Source: Qipengyuania sp. HL-TH1 (GTDB lineage: Bacteria > Pseudomonadota > Alphaproteobacteria > Sphingomonadales > Sphingomonadaceae). From it: 64,000 nucleotides of DNA. Position numbers and translations under genes: made by a program. Below, in pieces: positions 1 through 8,196 of this stretch. The notes beneath the pieces were generated by a model. That model made no database searches. It was not told the DNA's origin and saw only the letters and a list, made by a program, of their open reading frames with translations. Position 1 is the first letter of the stretch. Each line of letters starts with the position of its first letter. Location: assembly GCF_036365825.1 (NCBI RefSeq), contig NZ_CP142675.1, positions 3,046,501 to 3,110,500 of the forward strand, given 5' to 3'.

Positions 1-632
1 AAGCCAGTGATGGTTTGATACCTCTTGCATTCTGTGATGCTGAGAAATCCAGCTTGTTCCATAAGCGGTACAAGCGCGCCGTCCGCGTTTGGCTGCGTGT
101 CTGAAACACCGTCGAGCTGCTGTATCGTTGCTCTGAACAGGACACGCATGAGGCGTGATTGCTGCTCGCCGTAGTCTGCTATGAACAGGCGTCCACCTGG
201 CTTAAGTGCTTCGTTTATGTCGCACAGCAAGCGGAGCTTCTCTTCATAAGGCACTTGATGGAGAACGAGGCAGAGTGTGGCGATGTTCGGCGCTGGCCAT
301 TTGGCAACAGTGGCCACCGAGAATAATCCATGTTTGAATTCAGCATCTATTCCAGCTCGCCCCGCTTTCTTTCGTGCGATCTGGATCGCATCTTCGTCTG
401 GATCGATCCCGAAGTACGTCGTGGCTGGGTTTTTCGTGGCCAGTAGTGGCGCCAGGCTGCCGGTACCCGCCCCAATGTCGAGCAGGACCTCGTTACACTT
501 GGGCTCAATCAGGTCCACAAGGTCTCTACGCCACCTTTTTTCGCGGGTCGAAAGTCGGACCCCGATATCGTAGAGTGGCGTGAGAATAGGATAACCGGCT
601 GGCGGCGTATAGACTGCATGTTGATCGGTCAT
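1..632 (-). CDS. Class I SAM-dependent methyltransferase (3' end cut by window edge)
   Basis: The frame reads from an ATG at 632 down to base 1 without a stop, so the C-terminus lies outside the window. It encodes a small class I methyltransferase: the SAM-binding motif LLDIGAGTGSLAP is near residue 50, followed by GIDPDE (motif II), LHQVP and ADYGEQQSRLMR. The start overlaps the stop of the upstream hydroxylase gene as ATGA (629-632), so the two are probably translationally coupled. It is clearly a paralogue of the methyltransferase at 54127-54834: both carry TPLYD, WRR, LHQVP, RAT-Q-LDG and DTQP-ADGA in the same order. The substrate is unknown. The neighbouring fatty-acid-type oxygenases suggest a lipid, but that is inference. 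Confidence 0.88.
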   Translation of the reverse strand, partial: MTDQHAVYTPPAGYPILTPLYDIGVRLSTREKRWRRDLVDLIEPKCNEVLLDIGAGTGSLAPLLATKNPATTYFGIDPDEDAIQIARKKAGRAGIDAEFKHGLFSVATVAKWPAPNIATLCLVLHQVPYEEKLRLLCDINEALKPGGRLFIADYGEQQSRLMRVLFRATIQQLDGVSDTQPNADGALVPLMEQAGFLSITECKRYQTITG

Positions 633-1528
633 GCCTGTCTCTCGCTTTGTGGGCCGAGCTCCGGCAGAGACTGTGCCTGCTTTCTAAATGGTTCGGCCAA
701 CTGTGCTAGATAGGCATCCGGATAATCTTCGATGCCAGCGAGGCCAATCGCCCCCGCTCTGATATGCTGGCTCGACCCAAAGCGCGCTGTACCAAGCAGA
801 ACATCCCAGAGCGTCAAGAAGAGACCGAAATTGACGTCGCCGTCCGTTTCGGATGCGAGGTGGTGGTGCCGATGGACTGGAGCGACGGCCCAGATATATG
901 CCAACGGCCCGACCCGCATGTCGACGTTCGAGTGCTGTAACTGGAGCTGTATCAGCACCGCAAAGGAAGCCACGGCGGCGACATCGAGAGGGATTCCCAG
1001 AAGAAGCCAGGGCAACGCACCGGCGGTAACCTCGATGAACTGGTGGACTGGATGCTTCAGTAGCCCGTTGAAGCCGTACATGCGGCGTACCGAATGATGC
1101 ACGGCGTGAAAACGCCAGAGAAACGAAACCCTGTGACTGGCGAAATGGGCAAGGGTAATCCCCACGTCGAGGAGTACAATAGCCATTGCTACATCGGCCC
1201 ATAAGGGCAGCGTCTTTGGCCAGGCTGATTCCCAAGGGACAAGGCTTGTGATGAGCGGAAGAAGCAGCACCATAGCCACAAGAGATCCTTCATTCACGAG
1301 GGCATGCAAAATGTCTCTACGGCCATCGCCATGGCTCGAGTTCCACTGGCTTTCGAAAGGCGCGATACGCTCGGCGGCGAGCGAGGACCCAATCGCGGCG
1401 ATGATCAGAACGAACAACCAGGCCGGCGAACTACCCGAGGACACGATCGCCGTAGCGCCCCCGACAAAGCCGAAAAAATAGAGCGGGCCATAGAGATAAC
1501 GAAAAACGGCCATTGCAGCCTCCATCAA
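629..1528 (-). CDS. Sterol desaturase / fatty acid hydroxylase superfamily membrane protein
   Basis: This 299-aa integral membrane protein has about five hydrophobic segments. It carries the histidine clusters of the di-iron fatty acid hydroxylase superfamily: HFASH near residue 130, HAVHH near 142, and HRHHH near 220 followed by NFG and a LWD-GT motif. Such enzymes hydroxylate or desaturate lipid chains in the membrane using O2. The ORF begins with several candidate Met residues, and the start at 1528 or at the MAVF Met a few codons on cannot be separated. It ends in an ATGA overlap with the methyltransferase gene. An AraC regulator and a CYP152-type P450 lie upstream on the same strand, which fits a lipid-modification cluster (inference). 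Confidence 0.87.
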   Translation of the reverse strand: MMEAAMAVFRYLYGPLYFFGFVGGATAIVSSGSSPAWLFVLIIAAIGSSLAAERIAPFESQWNSSHGDGRRDILHALVNEGSLVAMVLLLPLITSLVPWESAWPKTLPLWADVAMAIVLLDVGITLAHFASHRVSFLWRFHAVHHSVRRMYGFNGLLKHPVHQFIEVTAGALPWLLLGIPLDVAAVASFAVLIQLQLQHSNVDMRVGPLAYIWAVAPVHRHHHLASETDGDVNFGLFLTLWDVLLGTARFGSSQHIRAGAIGLAGIEDYPDAYLAQLAEPFRKQAQSLPELGPQSERQA

Positions 1529-1585
1529 ACGATGGTTCCGTCTACGCTCCCTTAGGGCCCCGGTATTGAACGTTTCGCTGGTGTC

Positions 1586-2278
1586 TTAACGCACGATGGT
1601 AATCTCGATTTTTGCGAGACCCTGTGATGGCGTCACGCCGAACCATTCGACCAAACGACGGGTAAAATGCGCTTGATCGGAAAACCCACCTGCGGCCGCG
1701 GCGGCAGCTAGACTATGAGACTGGTGGAAACCTTCGATGGCACGCTGAACTTGCAACCATTGCAGGAGCTTGGTCGTCGGCACTCCAAAATCTCGAATCG
1801 CAATTTCCCGCATCCGCGTGGTCGAAACACCGACGGCTTTGGCCAATTCCGAAGGTGTCGCCCCGGGTTCGATCCGTTGCAGCGTAGAGCGGAGGCGCGG
1901 GTCGATTTGGCTCGAACCCTTCCGGTTCAAAAAGCCTTCCATCCATTTGCGTGCCTCGTTCCCAGATCCAACCAGAGCCAATGCATTCGCTTCAGCGGTC
2001 GAAAGCCGTTCCAGTCCAACACTCTTGTTGAGGTCACGGGTTCCCATGAAAAACGGATCGACATACAGATTTCGCAGGATGGCACCGGATGGCGTCAAGC
2101 GGTGAACCGTGGTGGCAGGGATGAGAACAGCTTCACCGGGCGACAAGCGAAGATCTCGGTCAGCGTTAATGCTGCAAGAGTCGACCAGCGAAAGACTGAT
2201 CTGGTGTGCCAGATGACTGTGCGGACGGTTCTCTCCTGTTTGGGCGTCGAGAAGTGCCCAGCCAAATCCGAGCATCAT
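1586..2278 (-). CDS. AraC family transcriptional regulator
   Basis: The N-terminal half is a cupin-like sensor region with HSHLAHQISLSL and the pattern LSPGEAVLIPA. The C-terminal half is an AraC-type double helix-turn-helix: ELAKAVGVSTTRMREIAIRDFGVP, then AAAGGFSDQAHFTRR and a GVTP-Q ending. I chose the ATG at 2278 because a strong GGGAGGG Shine-Dalgarno lies 4 nt upstream, giving 230 aa. The frame also extends to a TTG at 2389 that would overlap the P450 stop, so a longer form cannot be excluded. It probably regulates the adjacent P450 and hydroxylase genes. The ligand is unknown. Confidence 0.88.
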   Translation of the reverse strand: MMLGFGWALLDAQTGENRPHSHLAHQISLSLVDSCSINADRDLRLSPGEAVLIPATTVHRLTPSGAILRNLYVDPFFMGTRDLNKSVGLERLSTAEANALALVGSGNEARKWMEGFLNRKGSSQIDPRLRSTLQRIEPGATPSELAKAVGVSTTRMREIAIRDFGVPTTKLLQWLQVQRAIEGFHQSHSLAAAAAAGGFSDQAHFTRRLVEWFGVTPSQGLAKIEITIVR

Positions 2279-2385
2279 GTTGCCCTCCCATGAGGCGTCG
2301 GTGCTTCTCAAAGAGCGATTTCGTCTTAGCTGCTGTGCAATCGGACGTTCCTTTCTGAGAGATCTCAACGCGTTCCCGGCTCTCC

Positions 2386-3672
2386 TCAAGTCTCTTTCAA
2401 AGACCGCTCACTGCGCCGGATATCCTCGAGAATGATCTTGCTGCCTGGCAGCGCCGGCATCCGGGAACGATCGATGCGCAGATCCTGCGGGGGAAGCCGA
2501 TATTCCATTTCGCAAAGAAGCATTCGCAACGCGCGCTCCATCACTTCGAGCACGACCGTCTCGCCGGGGCAGCGATGATTTTTCGGGACATCGCCGCCGC
2601 CCTGAGGGATCAATGCGAACGCGGAAATGCCTTCCTCGCGAAAGCGCTCCGGATTGAAGGTTTCCGGCTCGTTCCAGAGATGAGGATCAGTGTTGGTTGC
2701 GTGCAAGTCGAGCAGGAAACGTCGCCCGGCGGGAAAACGGACATTTCGCCACCGGAAGTCCTTTCGGCTTCTGGCAGCGACCGCAGGAAAGAAGGGATAG
2801 AACCGGCGCACTTCCTGGACGAAATAGCCCATCTCAGAGCGATCGGATGCAGGGGTCGGAGCCAAATCGGGAAACGAATGGAGAGCATGCGCCAGGAGAG
2901 TGATATAGACAGACGCTGCGACGGTTGGGCGCAGAACGTTCAGCAGTTCGACGGCGGCGATCTTGGGACTTAGCAGCGCGCCATTCTCATCCCGGTGCCC
3001 AGCGATCACAGCCAGCGCGGATTCAGCGTGTGGGACCAGACGGCTATCGCGCACATCCTTGATGATGCGAGCGAGCCACGCTTCGGACCGGCTGCGAGCG
3101 CGCCGGGCTTGAAAATGGCCCAAGCCGAGCGCGGCCGCGCGGTCGAAGAGTAGAACAAGGTCGCGAGTTCGCTTGATGCGCTCTTCAGCCGGTAGTGGCA
3201 CTCCGGCCCAGTCGCACACTGCTTCGGCCAATATGGGATGCAGCGCTTCGTAGAAGATTACCTGCGTTTCCCGGGTCCATGCCGGGAGCTGGGCCAACCA
3301 CATTTTTTCGAATTTCTCTCCCAGAGCCTCGACACGCTCTTGCGTCAGCAACGACACGAACATTTCCTTGCGCCGCAAATGCCGCTCGCCATCCAGACCC
3401 TGGACTCCGCCCTTGCCAGTCAAAGTCGCCCGAACCGGTTCCGGCATCGCGCCGTCGCGCGACATTCGCGCTTTATCGTAGAACATCTCGGCCGCAGCTT
3501 CGCCGCGCAGGCACACAGTCCGCCGGAGCAACAGGCGGGTTTCGAACATATCGCCACCGGTTCGCGAGCAGACCGTGCTTACGAAGTCATAGGGCCGCCT
3601 CAGGAAATGGAGTGTGCTGTCGACGGACCCTTGCGGTATGAGTTCTTCGCTCTGTTTTATGGAACGATTCAT
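2386..3672 (-). CDS. CYP152-type cytochrome P450 (fatty acid peroxygenase)
   Basis: About 428 aa, the normal size for the CYP152 family, which hydroxylates fatty acids at the alpha or beta carbon (or decarboxylates them) using H2O2 instead of a reductase. Visible P450 marks are the K-helix E-x-x-R (QEVRRF), PERF in the meander, and the heme-thiolate loop around HRCPGE. The loop is preceded by QGGGD, the spacing typical of CYP152 rather than the usual FxxGxxxC. No ferredoxin or reductase gene is adjacent, which fits a peroxygenase. I chose the ATG at 3672 (MNRSIKQ); the open frame extends 20 codons further without a better ribosome site. It ends 4 nt inside the longest version of the AraC frame. 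Confidence 0.86.
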   Translation of the reverse strand: MNRSIKQSEELIPQGSVDSTLHFLRRPYDFVSTVCSRTGGDMFETRLLLRRTVCLRGEAAAEMFYDKARMSRDGAMPEPVRATLTGKGGVQGLDGERHLRRKEMFVSLLTQERVEALGEKFEKMWLAQLPAWTRETQVIFYEALHPILAEAVCDWAGVPLPAEERIKRTRDLVLLFDRAAALGLGHFQARRARSRSEAWLARIIKDVRDSRLVPHAESALAVIAGHRDENGALLSPKIAAVELLNVLRPTVAASVYITLLAHALHSFPDLAPTPASDRSEMGYFVQEVRRFYPFFPAVAARSRKDFRWRNVRFPAGRRFLLDLHATNTDPHLWNEPETFNPERFREEGISAFALIPQGGGDVPKNHRCPGETVVLEVMERALRMLLCEMEYRLPPQDLRIDRSRMPALPGSKIILEDIRRSERSLKET

Positions 3673-3791
3673 AGACCAATACCGTCCTTTCGATTTGGCA
3701 TATCGGTGCCGAGCCAGCCACAGCGAAACCAACCGGCTCGCTTTTGACTATGCTCCCGCCGATAAGTCTCGCATTGCCCCTTTTGCCGCGA

Positions 3792-4427
3792 TCAATCCTG
3801 CGGCTGCGGTGTGACGCGCAGATAAGGTTTTACCGTCTCCCAGCCTTTGGGGAATTTCTCACGCGCTTCTTCATCGCTGAGCGAGGGCACGATGATGACG
3901 TCCTCGCCATGCTGCCAGTTCACAGGCGTGGCCACGCTGTAGTCGGCTGTCAGTTGCAGCGAATCGATGACCCGCAGGATCTCTTCGAAATTTCGACCCG
4001 TGCTCGCGGGATAGGTCAGCGTAAGTTTCACCTTTTTATCGGACCCGATTACGAAGACCGAGCGTACGGTAAGAGTGTCGTCGGCCTGTGGATGGATCAT
4101 TCCATAGAGATTGGCGATTTCACGATCCGGGTCCGCGATCAGCGGAAAGTTGAGAGCATGACCCTGGGTTTCGGCTATGTCGCCTGCCCAGGATCGGTGG
4201 TCTTCGAGTGGATCAACGCTGAGACCGATCACTTTAACGCCGCGTTTGTCGAATTCCGGTTTCAGGCGGGCAACCTCACCAAGTTCCGTTGTGCAAACAG
4301 GAGTGAAATCCGCAGGGTGCGAGAACAGCACCGCCCAGTCGTCACCCATCCATTCATGGAACTTGAGCGTGCCATCGGTTGTGTCGGCCTCGAAATCGGG
4401 TGCGGTGTCGCCAAGTTGAAGTGTCAT
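3792..4427 (-). CDS. 1-Cys peroxiredoxin (Prx6/AhpC-TSA family)
   Basis: The 211-aa protein has the thioredoxin-fold peroxidase core with the peroxidatic Cys in FSHPADFTPVCTTE (near residue 47), and a C-terminal 1-cysPrx domain with HGEDVIIVPSLSDEEA and FPKGWETVKPYLR. It reduces hydroperoxides in the cytoplasm. The length and the lack of a conserved C-terminal resolving Cys place it in the Prx6 group. The ATG at 4427 has an AGGAGA ribosome site 6 nt upstream. A perfect 7+1+7 palindrome of MerR-operator type lies about 60 nt upstream, so expression may respond to metal through a MerR protein (inference). Confidence 0.93.
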   Translation of the reverse strand: MTLQLGDTAPDFEADTTDGTLKFHEWMGDDWAVLFSHPADFTPVCTTELGEVARLKPEFDKRGVKVIGLSVDPLEDHRSWAGDIAETQGHALNFPLIADPDREIANLYGMIHPQADDTLTVRSVFVIGSDKKVKLTLTYPASTGRNFEEILRVIDSLQLTADYSVATPVNWQHGEDVIIVPSLSDEEAREKFPKGWETVKPYLRVTPQPQD

Positions 4428-4471
4428 TGAAAATCTCCTGTGGTGAGCGCTAACATAGCGTGTTCCATCAG

Positions 4472-4502
4472 CAGATGGGTGCTACAGTTACTGTAGGTGC
4501 AA
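4472..4502 (-). promoter_or_regulatory. MerR-type operator/promoter upstream of the peroxiredoxin gene
   Basis: On the minus strand TTGCAC (4497-4502) is followed by a 19-bp spacer and CATCTG. The spacer contains the perfect palindrome CTACAGT-T-ACTGTAG (4482-4496). A 19-bp spacer with the dyad between -35 and -10 is characteristic of MerR-activated promoters. The -10 box is poor, as expected for an activator-dependent promoter but also a reason for caution. The half-site CTACAGT recurs in the operator at 12459-12478 beside a merR gene, suggesting the same regulator. Confidence 0.55.
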
Positions 4503-4621
4503 GCGAGATCGCGACGGAGCGGCGTTCTGGCGCGACGGACGGCATCAGGAGCGCGCTGGTGTTTCGCTCGCCCGCGCTATGCGGAACCCTAGGCCCTTCC
4601 TTGCCTTACGCTATTTTTAAC

Positions 4622-5101
4622 TCAGTTCATGTCGGGGCGGTTTTCAGGCTGCTCTTCGCCCACCAGGACCAAAAGCCCCAGTCCCACTACGATCGCGACG
4701 TCGGCCAGATTGAATGATGGCCAATGAAGAGTATCCCAGTATAAATCGATGAAGTCTCTGACAGCACCGAACATCAGCCTGTCCGCAACGTTGCCGAGCG
4801 CTCCGCCAATCGCGAGGCTCAAGCCGAGCGCATGGATGGGCGATCGGGTTCTCATCAGCCAAATCCCGAGTAGTCCCGAAAGCAAAACGCCGATCGCGAT
4901 AAGGATAACCGGTGCTGCTTCACCAGCCAATCCGAATGCCACGCCGCTATTGGTGATGGCGACTAGATTGAAGCCCGGGAACACTGCGATCACGTTACCC
5001 GAACCAACGAAAGAATGCGCCCAGGTTTTCGACAATTGGTCGAGGCCGAAGCTGGCCAGAATCATAACGGGCGCAAGCCGTTTCGCCGCGCTCAAGGTCA
5101 T
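4622..5101 (-). CDS. lspA: Lipoprotein signal peptidase II
   Basis: The 159-aa protein has four membrane spans and the LspA signatures: FGLDQLSK near the N-terminus, NSGVAFG, GGALGNVADRL and FID-Y-----WPSFNLAD, which include the two catalytic aspartates. LspA removes the signal peptide from prolipoproteins in the inner membrane. The ATG at 5101 overlaps the stop of the aldehyde dehydrogenase gene (ATGA). LspA genes occur as accessory copies in several metal-resistance loci (for example pbr), and the window encodes several putative lipoproteins (38848, 48646, 63074). Whether this is the only lspA in the genome cannot be told here. Confidence 0.93.
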   Translation of the reverse strand: MTLSAAKRLAPVMILASFGLDQLSKTWAHSFVGSGNVIAVFPGFNLVAITNSGVAFGLAGEAAPVILIAIGVLLSGLLGIWLMRTRSPIHALGLSLAIGGALGNVADRLMFGAVRDFIDLYWDTLHWPSFNLADVAIVVGLGLLVLVGEEQPENRPDMN

Positions 5102-6492
5102 CGGACGCTGGATGGTGCATTTACGACCACCATCTTTTCTTCGCTCATATCGGCCATCGTGTAACCGATACCGCCTGTTCCGAGACCCGACTGACGGCGT
5201 CCTGCGAACGGCATCCAGTCGACGCGAAATGCGGTATGATCGTTGACCATTACGGCTGACGCGGCCAGCGTTTCGACGCAGTAATCGGCCCAGGACATTC
5301 GGTCGGTAAACACAGCCGCCTGAAAGGCGTAGGGAAGCGCGTTCGCTTGGCCGAACGCAGCATCGACGTCGTCGTATCCGTAAATGCAGACCACAGGGCC
5401 GAACACTTCCTTCTGCGATACATCGGCGTCGCACGGCGGATCGACAAGGACCGTGGGCTGGTAAAGGGTGGAACCCATGCGCTTACCCCCTGCGGCGAGC
5501 CTGGCGCCGCCCTGAACGGCTGCATCGACCCAGGATGCGACGCGGTCGACTTCGGCAGGACGAATGAGCGGACCGCATTGGGTTTCCGCTTTGGTCGGAT
5601 CGCCCACAGTCAGCGCTTCTGCTCCCTCAGCGAGCTCGGCAGCGAAGTCCGGCAGTTCGGCCCGCGGAACGAACACGCGCTGCACCGAGACGCAGACTTG
5701 TCCAGAATGATAAAAGCCGCCTTTCAGGAGAGGAGGAATTACCTTGCCGCTTGCGACGCCCTCATCGACGATGACCGGAGCCGCGCCACCGTGTTCCAGT
5801 GCCAGGCGGGTGCCCGGCGCCAGTTTGGAGCGGAGCATCCAGCCAACTCTGGCCGAACCGATGAAGGAGAAAAATGCCGTCCGCGAATCGATGACCATTT
5901 GTTCGGCGACATCGTTCGAACATGGCACAAAGCGGCACCAGCGTTCATCGAGTCCGGCTTCATAAAGGATTTCGACGAAGCTCTTGCAGGAAAGGGGCGT
6001 GTCCTTGGCCGGTTTCACCAGAACAGGGCATCCGCTTGCAACTGCCGGTCCCACCTGATGGGCGATCAGGTTCAGAGGATGATTGAAAGCGGAGATCGCC
6101 ACGACCGGCCCAATCGGCTCACGGAAGGTATAGGCTTTGCGTCCTGCTCCAGCCTGCGTCAGGTCCATCGGGATTTCGCGCCCGCCGCTGGCGAACAATT
6201 CGTGTATGCACAATTCGACGCTCTGAATGGCGCGACTGGTTTCCACGCGCGCGTCGACGATGGGTTTACCGCCCTCGAGCGCAATCTGCATTGCCAGTGT
6301 CTCCGCGCGCTCGCGCATCAGCCCGCTGGCGCGCTGCAGGATGGCGATGCGTTCATGCGCGGGGAGCCGCGCTTGTCGGTCTTCGTGCAGCGCGCGCGCC
6401 TCGTCGAGCCAACGATCGACTTGCGGCCAGTCGACCAGCTCAACGCTGCCAATGCATTCCTGGTCGTAGGGATTGAGGACCTGCCACGTCAT
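5098..6492 (-). CDS. NAD(P)-dependent aldehyde dehydrogenase family protein
   Basis: About 464 aa with the ALDH fold. It shows PIGPVVAISAFNHPLN in the cofactor-binding region, FIGSARVG, the general-base Glu in LALEHGGAAPVIV, and the catalytic Cys in HSGQVCVSVQRV. The C-terminus has VNDHTAFRVDWMPFAGRRQSG. It oxidises an aldehyde to the acid. The substrate is not evident; the succinate-semialdehyde or lactaldehyde type is possible. The start at 6492 is chosen because ATG there overlaps the stop of the upstream thiamine-diphosphate enzyme gene (ATGA), and the gene ends in another ATGA overlap with lspA, so the three genes form a tightly coupled unit. Confidence 0.9.
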   Translation of the reverse strand: MTWQVLNPYDQECIGSVELVDWPQVDRWLDEARALHEDRQARLPAHERIAILQRASGLMRERAETLAMQIALEGGKPIVDARVETSRAIQSVELCIHELFASGGREIPMDLTQAGAGRKAYTFREPIGPVVAISAFNHPLNLIAHQVGPAVASGCPVLVKPAKDTPLSCKSFVEILYEAGLDERWCRFVPCSNDVAEQMVIDSRTAFFSFIGSARVGWMLRSKLAPGTRLALEHGGAAPVIVDEGVASGKVIPPLLKGGFYHSGQVCVSVQRVFVPRAELPDFAAELAEGAEALTVGDPTKAETQCGPLIRPAEVDRVASWVDAAVQGGARLAAGGKRMGSTLYQPTVLVDPPCDADVSQKEVFGPVVCIYGYDDVDAAFGQANALPYAFQAAVFTDRMSWADYCVETLAASAVMVNDHTAFRVDWMPFAGRRQSGLGTGGIGYTMADMSEEKMVVVNAPSSVR

Positions 6493-8129
6493 TGGGGACA
6501 CTCCATCGCCTTGAGTTCATCGATCAGAACCTTGCGGTTCTCGGAGTAATCCACCGGCAAGTCGACGAGGTGAACGCCGCCGCTTTCAAACGCTTCATTC
6601 AAGGTCGGTACCAGTGCCTCGCTGCTTTCGATCCGGTGGCCCGTCGCACCATAACTCTTCGCATAGGTAACGAAGTCGGGGTTGGCGAAGCTCAGACCGT
6701 AATCGGGAAAGCCAAGTTCTTCCTGCTTCCACCGGATCATACCGTAAGCGGAATCATTGAGGATGAGTACGACGAGGTTGAGGCCGAGCCTGACCGCGGT
6801 TTCCACCTCCTGCGAATTCATCATGAACCCGCCATCGCCGCATACGGCGAGCACGCGGCGCTCGGGCGACAGCATCGCTGCCATCATCGCCGAGGGGAGA
6901 CCCGCTCCCATCGTCGCCAGCGCGTTGTCGAGCAGAATCGTGTTCGGCTCATGCGCGATATAGTTGCGGGCGAACCAGATCTTGTAGATGCCGTTGTCGA
7001 GTGCGACGATGTCGTCGCGGCCCATGACCGCCCGTACATCTGCAACGATGCCCTGGGGCACCATCGGAAAGCGGCCATCGTCGCTGCCTTGGCGGATGTG
7101 CGCCGCGATGTCCTCATGGACTTTGGCGTAGGCTGCCGGGTCACTAGGGTGTTTGCCGCGCAGCCGGTTTCCCAGTCGCTCGACAGATCCGGCAATATCG
7201 CCGATGACTTCCAGCTGCGGGAAATAGACCTGGTCGACCTCTGCGGCCTTGTAATTCACATGGATAACAGTGCGTCCGTCAGGCTCCATGAAAAAGGGCG
7301 GTTTCTCGACCACGTCATGGCCGATATTGACGATCAGATCGGCACGATCGATGGCGCAATGAACATAGTCATCCGATGATAGAGCCGCCGTTCCAAGATA
7401 CAGGGGGCTTGCCTCATCAAGCACTCCCTTGCCCATTTGCGTATTGAAAAACGGAAATTGGGTGTCGTCGACGAACTTTCGGAGAGCCTTACAGGCGCTA
7501 CGTCGGTTGGCCCCGGCACCAACCAGTAGCAGCGGGCGATCGGCGGCCAGAATACGCTCGGCGGCTTCGTCTAGCGCGGCATCTCCGGCGACCGCATATT
7601 GGCGAGGGTGGGGCGCCACGACCGGTTCGGAGGTTTCCTCCTCGGCAATATCTTCAGGCAGCTCCAGCAGAACTGCTCCGGGCCGCTCTTCCTGGGCCCT
7701 CCTGAAACCCTCTCGTACGAGCGAGGGAATCCGCTCTCCATTTACGATCTGCTTCGCCATCTTGCACAAGGGGGTAAAAAGCGAGACGACATCGACGATC
7801 TGGAACTGTGCTTGCTTCGAGACCTTGATGGGTTTCTGGCCGGTTATCATGACAAGCGGGAAAGCGCCCAGAGCGGCATAAGCCGCGGGCGTCGTGAGGT
7901 TTGTCGCCCCTGGCCCCAGCGTGGCAAGGCATACACCGGCGTTACCGGTAAGACGTCCATAGGTTGCCGCCATGAACCCTGCCCCTTGCTCGTGCCGGGT
8001 AACGATCAGACGGATCGACGAGGTCCGCAGTGACTCCAGAAGATCGAGGTTTTCTTCGCCCGGAACCGCGAAGATATACTCGACGCCTTCGGCTTCCAAC
8101 GCGGCGACAAGAAGATCGGATGCTTTCAT
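6489..8129 (-). CDS. Acetolactate synthase large subunit-type ThDP enzyme
   Basis: The 546-aa protein has the three domains of the acetohydroxyacid synthase family. The N-terminal PYR domain has the catalytic Glu in TRHEQGAGFMA and ATLGPGATNL. A central domain follows, and the C-terminal PP domain has the ThDP/Mg motif GDGGFMMNSQEVETA and NDSAYGMIRWKQ. It condenses two pyruvates or a related 2-oxoacid with an acceptor. There is no ilvN-like small subunit nearby, which favours a catabolic AlsS-like role over branched-chain amino acid synthesis. It is the first gene of the coupled unit with the aldehyde dehydrogenase and lspA. The product could feed the dehydrogenase, but this is inference. Confidence 0.88.
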   Translation of the reverse strand: MKASDLLVAALEAEGVEYIFAVPGEENLDLLESLRTSSIRLIVTRHEQGAGFMAATYGRLTGNAGVCLATLGPGATNLTTPAAYAALGAFPLVMITGQKPIKVSKQAQFQIVDVVSLFTPLCKMAKQIVNGERIPSLVREGFRRAQEERPGAVLLELPEDIAEEETSEPVVAPHPRQYAVAGDAALDEAAERILAADRPLLLVGAGANRRSACKALRKFVDDTQFPFFNTQMGKGVLDEASPLYLGTAALSSDDYVHCAIDRADLIVNIGHDVVEKPPFFMEPDGRTVIHVNYKAAEVDQVYFPQLEVIGDIAGSVERLGNRLRGKHPSDPAAYAKVHEDIAAHIRQGSDDGRFPMVPQGIVADVRAVMGRDDIVALDNGIYKIWFARNYIAHEPNTILLDNALATMGAGLPSAMMAAMLSPERRVLAVCGDGGFMMNSQEVETAVRLGLNLVVLILNDSAYGMIRWKQEELGFPDYGLSFANPDFVTYAKSYGATGHRIESSEALVPTLNEAFESGGVHLVDLPVDYSENRKVLIDELKAMECPQ

Positions 8130-8196
8130 GAAATGGTTCTCGCATTGGTGAGGGCCTGGAGGCCGTCGGTGGCAGGTCTTCTGCCCGGTTACTGAT

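Noticed and set aside
5347..6549. 400-codon plus-strand frame over the aldehyde dehydrogenase
   Set aside because: Antisense shadow of a well-supported gene, no recognisable motif.
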